This document shows, piece by piece, positions 60,141 to 64,000 of a stretch of DNA of 64,000 bases. The translations under genes and the position numbers were made by a program. The notes beneath the pieces were generated by a model. It saw nothing but the letters and a program-made list of their open reading frames with translations, searched no databases and was not told the origin of the DNA. Location: positions 24,884,376-24,948,375 of the forward strand of contig NC_080717.1 in NCBI RefSeq assembly GCF_019097595.1. The letters run 5' to 3'. The first letter of the stretch is position 1, and each line of letters begins with the position of its first letter. This stretch comes from Hemibagrus wyckioides. Lineage: Eukaryota > Chordata > Actinopteri > Siluriformes > Bagridae.

Positions 60141-61255
60141 ATGAAGATGAGTCGTGTGTTTCTGGTCCTGGGCTTCGTCCTGATCATGGCGCTTTACTCA
60201 GACGCTCAGCGTGAGTTTATTACACACTTTTTTTTGTGTAGCCGTACAAGATGTTATAACTAATTATATTGTATAACTAAATATAGTTTGTATATGTATA
60301 TATATATATACACACTTTATTTGTAGTGGTAATGCATGGTATTTGCCTACTCAGGGGTATGAGAGACCACTTTGTGCAACCTTATCCAAGCACCTTTTAA
60401 GTATACAAAAAGCTGAAGCTCAATCGTTGCACTTTGCAAAGTATTGGCACCCCTTACTCAGATCTGATTGGAAAGGGTCAACACTAAGATGATATAATTT
60501 TCAGGAGTGGAAAATCTGCTTACTTGCTTCATAAAGTTTAAACTTTAGCCATTTATTTGGCATTTATTACGATGCTTAATGATGTTATTGTTGCTTAATG
60601 CAATGCAGATTCAAATAAAGTTATTATTCACACCACAGAGTGAACTGCATGATTTATTTGAGTTAGTAAAACCCAGACTTATAATTTTCATGTGAGTTTA
60701 TTACACACTCTCAGAGGGGCATTAATATGGGGGTAGAAGTGGTAGGTTGGATGGGGCAGAGGGGCATTATTATGGGGTAGAAGGGGTCAGTTGAATTGGG
60801 TTTCATCTATTCATAATAGTAGCACAGTCAAGAAGGTTATGTTCTAGACTTAAAACCTGAAGGAAAAATTTTTGTATAATGTTTTATACACAATATTTCT
60901 TTTTAATTAAATGAATTTTTAAACCTTATCTACACCTTGTTTGTTTTTAGCTTTTGGCCCACAGTCTGAGATCTGCTGTTTCAACTTCTATCCTGGCAAA
61001 ATTCCTGCCGAAAACATTGTGGATGTTAAAAAGACAGGATCAGACTGTCCAAAGCAAGGCTTCATGTGAGTATCTGACAATTTAATTATGAGATTTGATA
61101 TAAAAAAAATGAAATTAAATCGATTTCTAAATGAGAGGAGAGTAGATGAGATTGTACTGATGTGTGTGTGTGTGTGTGTGTGTTTCAGTGTTACTACTGT
61201 TAATTCCCCCGGTCTGTGTGTTCGTGAAGTCACTGTCAAAGGACAAGAAACTTAA
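60141..61255 (+). CDS. CC chemokine F, three exons, 83 aa
   Basis: Exons 60141-60210, 60951-61065 and 61189-61255, GT-AG, stop TAA. Leader as in D and E. Mature motifs: EICCFNFY (Tyr for the second Phe), then PAENIVDVKK, SDCPKQ (Asp and Lys replace His and Gln) and GLCVRE, tail VREVTVKGQET as in D. It is the most diverged of C-F in the region before the third Cys. Intron 1 (740 nt) holds a buried 3'UTR with AATAAA at 60614-60619 and a start-of-intron remnant at about 60692. (TG)n at 61161-61184 precedes exon 3 and (CA)n follows the stop. True AATAAA 61409-61414. The 3' flank carries a hAT-like element and an unsplit copy of the repeat that holds the LINE after D. Confidence 0.88.
60525..60660 (+). 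other. Buried 3'UTR copy in intron 1 of chemokine F
   Basis: As in C, with AATAAA at 60614-60619, followed at about 60691 by GTGAGTTTATTACACACTCT without a leader in front. Confidence 0.8.
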
Positions 61256-61280
61256 TGCTGCAACTGAGATGCAATACACA

Positions 61281-61315
<35 letters not shown>

Positions 61316-61476
61316 ACACTTGCTTCATAAAGTTCAAGCTTTAGCCATTTTCTGACCATTTTTAACAATGCTTAATGATGTCATTGTTGCTTATTGCAGT
61401 GCAGATTCAAATAAAGTTATCATTTGCACCACTGAGTGAACTGCATGATTTATTAACAGAAACATTACTGTGATCA

Positions 61477-62631
61477 CAGTGGCGGACCGTCAGGGCCAGC
61501 AAGGCCTTCTCTGCTGGCCTAAACAGCAGTGATCTGAATCACTGACTTGCATTTTAATATATTTAATATATTTAATATATTTTTCCATGAATGTGTATTA
61601 AATTATTCCCAGTAGTCTATTCTCTACATTTCATAGCTTTTCTCTCGGTTGCGCTGCTTCCAGTAGTGGATATTTATGATAAGAGTATTTATCAAATCAT
61701 ATTTCAGCCAGTGGCTGACATCATGTGTTGCCCGGCCGTAAGGCCTTCAGAATCAATAGTGCAGGCGCCCGTAGCTTGAGATAAGTGGCAATGAAATTGT
61801 TACCTTAACCAATTAGATTTCGAGTTGGCATCACAGGGGCCATCTATCAGGCATACGATTACGTCAGCAATTTCAGGTCCTTTGATTGTATAATTGGAGT
61901 AGTGAGAGGCAGTGACCCGCCCATATACATTATTTCTATATTCGCTGTGTCTCATTTCGGATGCTGCGTTTGCTGCATACTTCATGAAGAATGTCTTTTT
62001 TGAGAAAAGTAACCTTAATAAAATTGACTATTCCTCGTGAGGTGTGAAATACTGTAGACTAATTTCTTTTTTACTTTGTTATTTAACGGTTAATTAGTAT
62101 CTCTTGCCGTGGTTTCTAGGGGCGAGTCTAGGATTTTCATTTAAAGGGGGGTCAGCGCCTAGTGAGGCTATAATAGTAAAAAATAAATAAATAAATAAAT
62201 AAATAAAATAAAGGTTTTACTAATAGGGTAGGATGGTAAACTTATTGCAGCATTCCACTGTATTGCATAGATGTGTATAACATTTGAGTACTGAACAAGC
62301 CAAATACGAGTCTTCCTGATCACACACACACACACACACACACACTTGTCCTCTGATCCTTGCTCTGAGATGCCGCGGTCTGCGGGTTGAAGAACGCACT
62401 GAAAGACGGGGAGGAGCCGAGCTCTGCTGCCGTTTTCATATGGAATTTAAAGGGGACTGAGGCGATCATGAATTTGTGTACAGTTTATGGAGAATCATAG
62501 AATTTTAGGAGGGCTGAGCAGAAAATGGCCTAGCGACGACCATGGTGGCATCATAATGATGGTATAGAGGTGGATTAATTCAGGAAGGACACCAGTGAAG
62601 GCCTAGGTGTGAAATGCACGGCCCACCACTG
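61477..62631. mobile_element. hAT-like nonautonomous element after chemokine F
   Basis: Same termini, same insertion point and nearly the same length (1155 versus 1158 bases) as the copy after D, flanked by CTGTGATC and CTGTGATG. The pair descends from one insertion and was copied by duplication of the unit. Confidence 0.75.
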
Positions 62632-62675
62632 CTGTGATGTGAGAAAATGTCTGAAAAGAAAACTTGTGAGTGTAT

Positions 62676-62880
62676 TCAATTCAATTCAATTTTATTTGTA
62701 TAGCACTTTTAACAATGGATATTGTCATAAGAAACATAGTGCCAAAAGTCCTAGATGTTAGAGAAAATCCCTAGTGAGCAAGCCTGAGGTGACTGTGGCA
62801 AGGAAAAACTCCCTTAGATGGTAAGAGGAAGAAACCTTGAGAGGAACCAAACTCAAAAGGGAATCTCATCCTCAAGGAAT
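62676..62880 (+). repeat. Unsplit teleost interspersed repeat (LINE-free site)
   Basis: ATTCAATTCAATTCAATTTT, then GTATAGCACTTTTAACAATG continues without interruption into the GAAGAAACCTTGAGAGGAAC part. It is the empty counterpart of 50014/56638. It lacks the short CAAAGCAGCTTTACAGGA segment of the other copy. Confidence 0.85.
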
Positions 62881-63582
62881 GTTGTGAGCTCAAATCCCCA
62901 TGATACTCTAGCCATCAACAGGTCAGGAACAAAGGCCAAGGGAACAAAACTTAGCATGCTGATTGGGTGGGAGGGGCATACCCTCTCTGTCCTGTCAATC
63001 ACAGTGAATAATCCCAGTCATCTTTGAGCTCATCAATGCTTTCTATATATTTTACTGCCCTGTGATGCAGCATGAGCAGCAGATTAAAACAAATGTGGTT
63101 AAATTGTTTCATGTGTCTCAGAAGAAGCATATTTAACCTTCATCCTCTCTCATCCTCTGTAGTGAGATGGGGAGAGCTGACTGGTGGGTGGGAACTAGCA
63201 GTTGACCTATTTGTGGCGAAAATGGGTAAATACCCTGGTAATTATTAATAGTTATAATCTGTATGAATTCATGTGCAGTAAAATTAGCACAAGATAATAA
63301 AACCAGAATAAAAAAGAGAAAAAATGCAATGCTTTGTGAGTTAATGGCAAACAGGGGTTTGATTCAGACTATTTGCTGCTGATAATGTTTTTAGCTACTT
63401 GTAGAAAGGTTTTGGTAAAAGAGAGAGTGAGGAAGAGAGGGAGAGAGAGACTTGGTGCATGAGATATAATCCTAAAGATACATCTTGGTTCTAGATCTTC
63501 AGCAGAGTGAAAGATGCTGTAAGATGAAAAGATTTCATTAGATGTACAGAGGCGTGTCCAGATCTGCCTTTAGGTAAACTTC

Positions 63583-63596
63583 TATAAAATGAGTCA
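63583..63596 (+). promoter_or_regulatory. TATA/AP-1 core promoter of leader G
   Basis: TATAAAA at 63583-63589 and TGAGTCA at 63590-63596. Confidence 0.65.
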
Positions 63597-63643
63597 GTAA
63601 AACTCGAGAGAAGTTATCAGAGCTTCACACACCTGCTGAGAAC

Positions 63644-63713
63644 ATGAAGATGAGTCGTGTGTTTCTGGTCCTGGGCTTCGTCCTGATCATGGCGCTCTAC
63701 TCAGACGCTCAGC
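63644..63713 (+). pseudogene. Chemokine leader exon G with dead donor, at the window edge
   Basis: Leader exon like D-F, but the donor reads ATGAGT at 63714-63719, the same GT->AT change as C1. The sequence after it (about 63930-64000) matches what lies between C1 and C2 and between F1 and F2, so a second leader with a working gene probably follows outside the window. Unspliced, the frame stays open for 88 codons to 63910. Confidence 0.7.
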
Positions 63714-64000
63714 ATGAGTTTATTGCACACTTTTTTTGTGTAACCATAAAAGATATGTATGTATGTATATTGTATATGTATATATATATGTATGTATATA
63801 TACATACATATATATATACAGACACTTTATTTGTAGTGGTAATACATGGTATTTGCCTACTCAGGAGTATGAGAGACCACTTTGTGCAACCTTATCCAAG
63901 CACCTTTTAAGCATACAAAAAGCTGTATTAAGTAGAATTAAAAAAAGAAAAAACACAGTGATTAGTGAGTTAATGGCAAACAGGGGTTTGATTCAGACTA

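Overview
The window is vertebrate nuclear DNA, almost certainly from a ray-finned fish and most plausibly an ostariophysan such as a catfish (the catfish guess is inference). The genes have short exons with GT-AG introns. The background is AT-rich with many microsatellites, and the repeats are typical of teleosts: Tc1-like, hAT-like, L1/Tx1-like, Ty3/gypsy and tRNA-SINE.

Left and middle, minus strand: (1) the first coding exon of slc7a5 (LAT1 amino-acid transporter, 59-596); (2) about 11 kb of repeat-bearing intergenic DNA; (3) a complete seven-exon mitochondrial carbonic anhydrase gene, ca5a (11769-20551, 301 aa); (4) a complete seventeen-exon uba2 gene for the catalytic subunit of the SUMO-activating enzyme (23097-30724, 644 aa). 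slc7a5 next to ca5a repeats the order known around human 16q24. About 8.5 kb of gene-poor DNA follows, holding a dead Ty3/gypsy pol fragment, a degenerate DNA transposon, a 41-bp minisatellite and a good CTCF-type motif.

Right, plus strand (39.4 kb to the end): a tandem array of small three-exon CC chemokine genes, here called A (39462-40351), B (42448-43133), C (44803-45918), D (47418-48571), E (57545-58391), F (60141-61255) and the start of G (63644). Each encodes a signal peptide, an adjacent CC pair and two further cysteines, but ends 7-14 residues after the fourth cysteine, without the usual C-terminal helix. The leaders from C onward are nearly identical and sit behind a copied promoter in which a TATA box abuts an AP-1 consensus. 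The array is full of unequal-crossover debris: extra leader exons (two with GT->AT donors), introns 1 carrying a buried 3'UTR with poly(A) signal, and a hAT-like element shared by some units only. Between D and E a 6.6-kb L1/Tx1-type LINE, itself split by a 1.2-kb Tc1-like transposon, has inserted with a 13-bp target duplication; unit F keeps the empty site.

The three left-hand genes have unrelated housekeeping or metabolic roles and no shared pathway is implied. The chemokine array is a fast-evolving immune locus. Its leader decoys, buried polyadenylation signals and complementary GU/CA repeats around exon 3 are the most unusual signals in the window.
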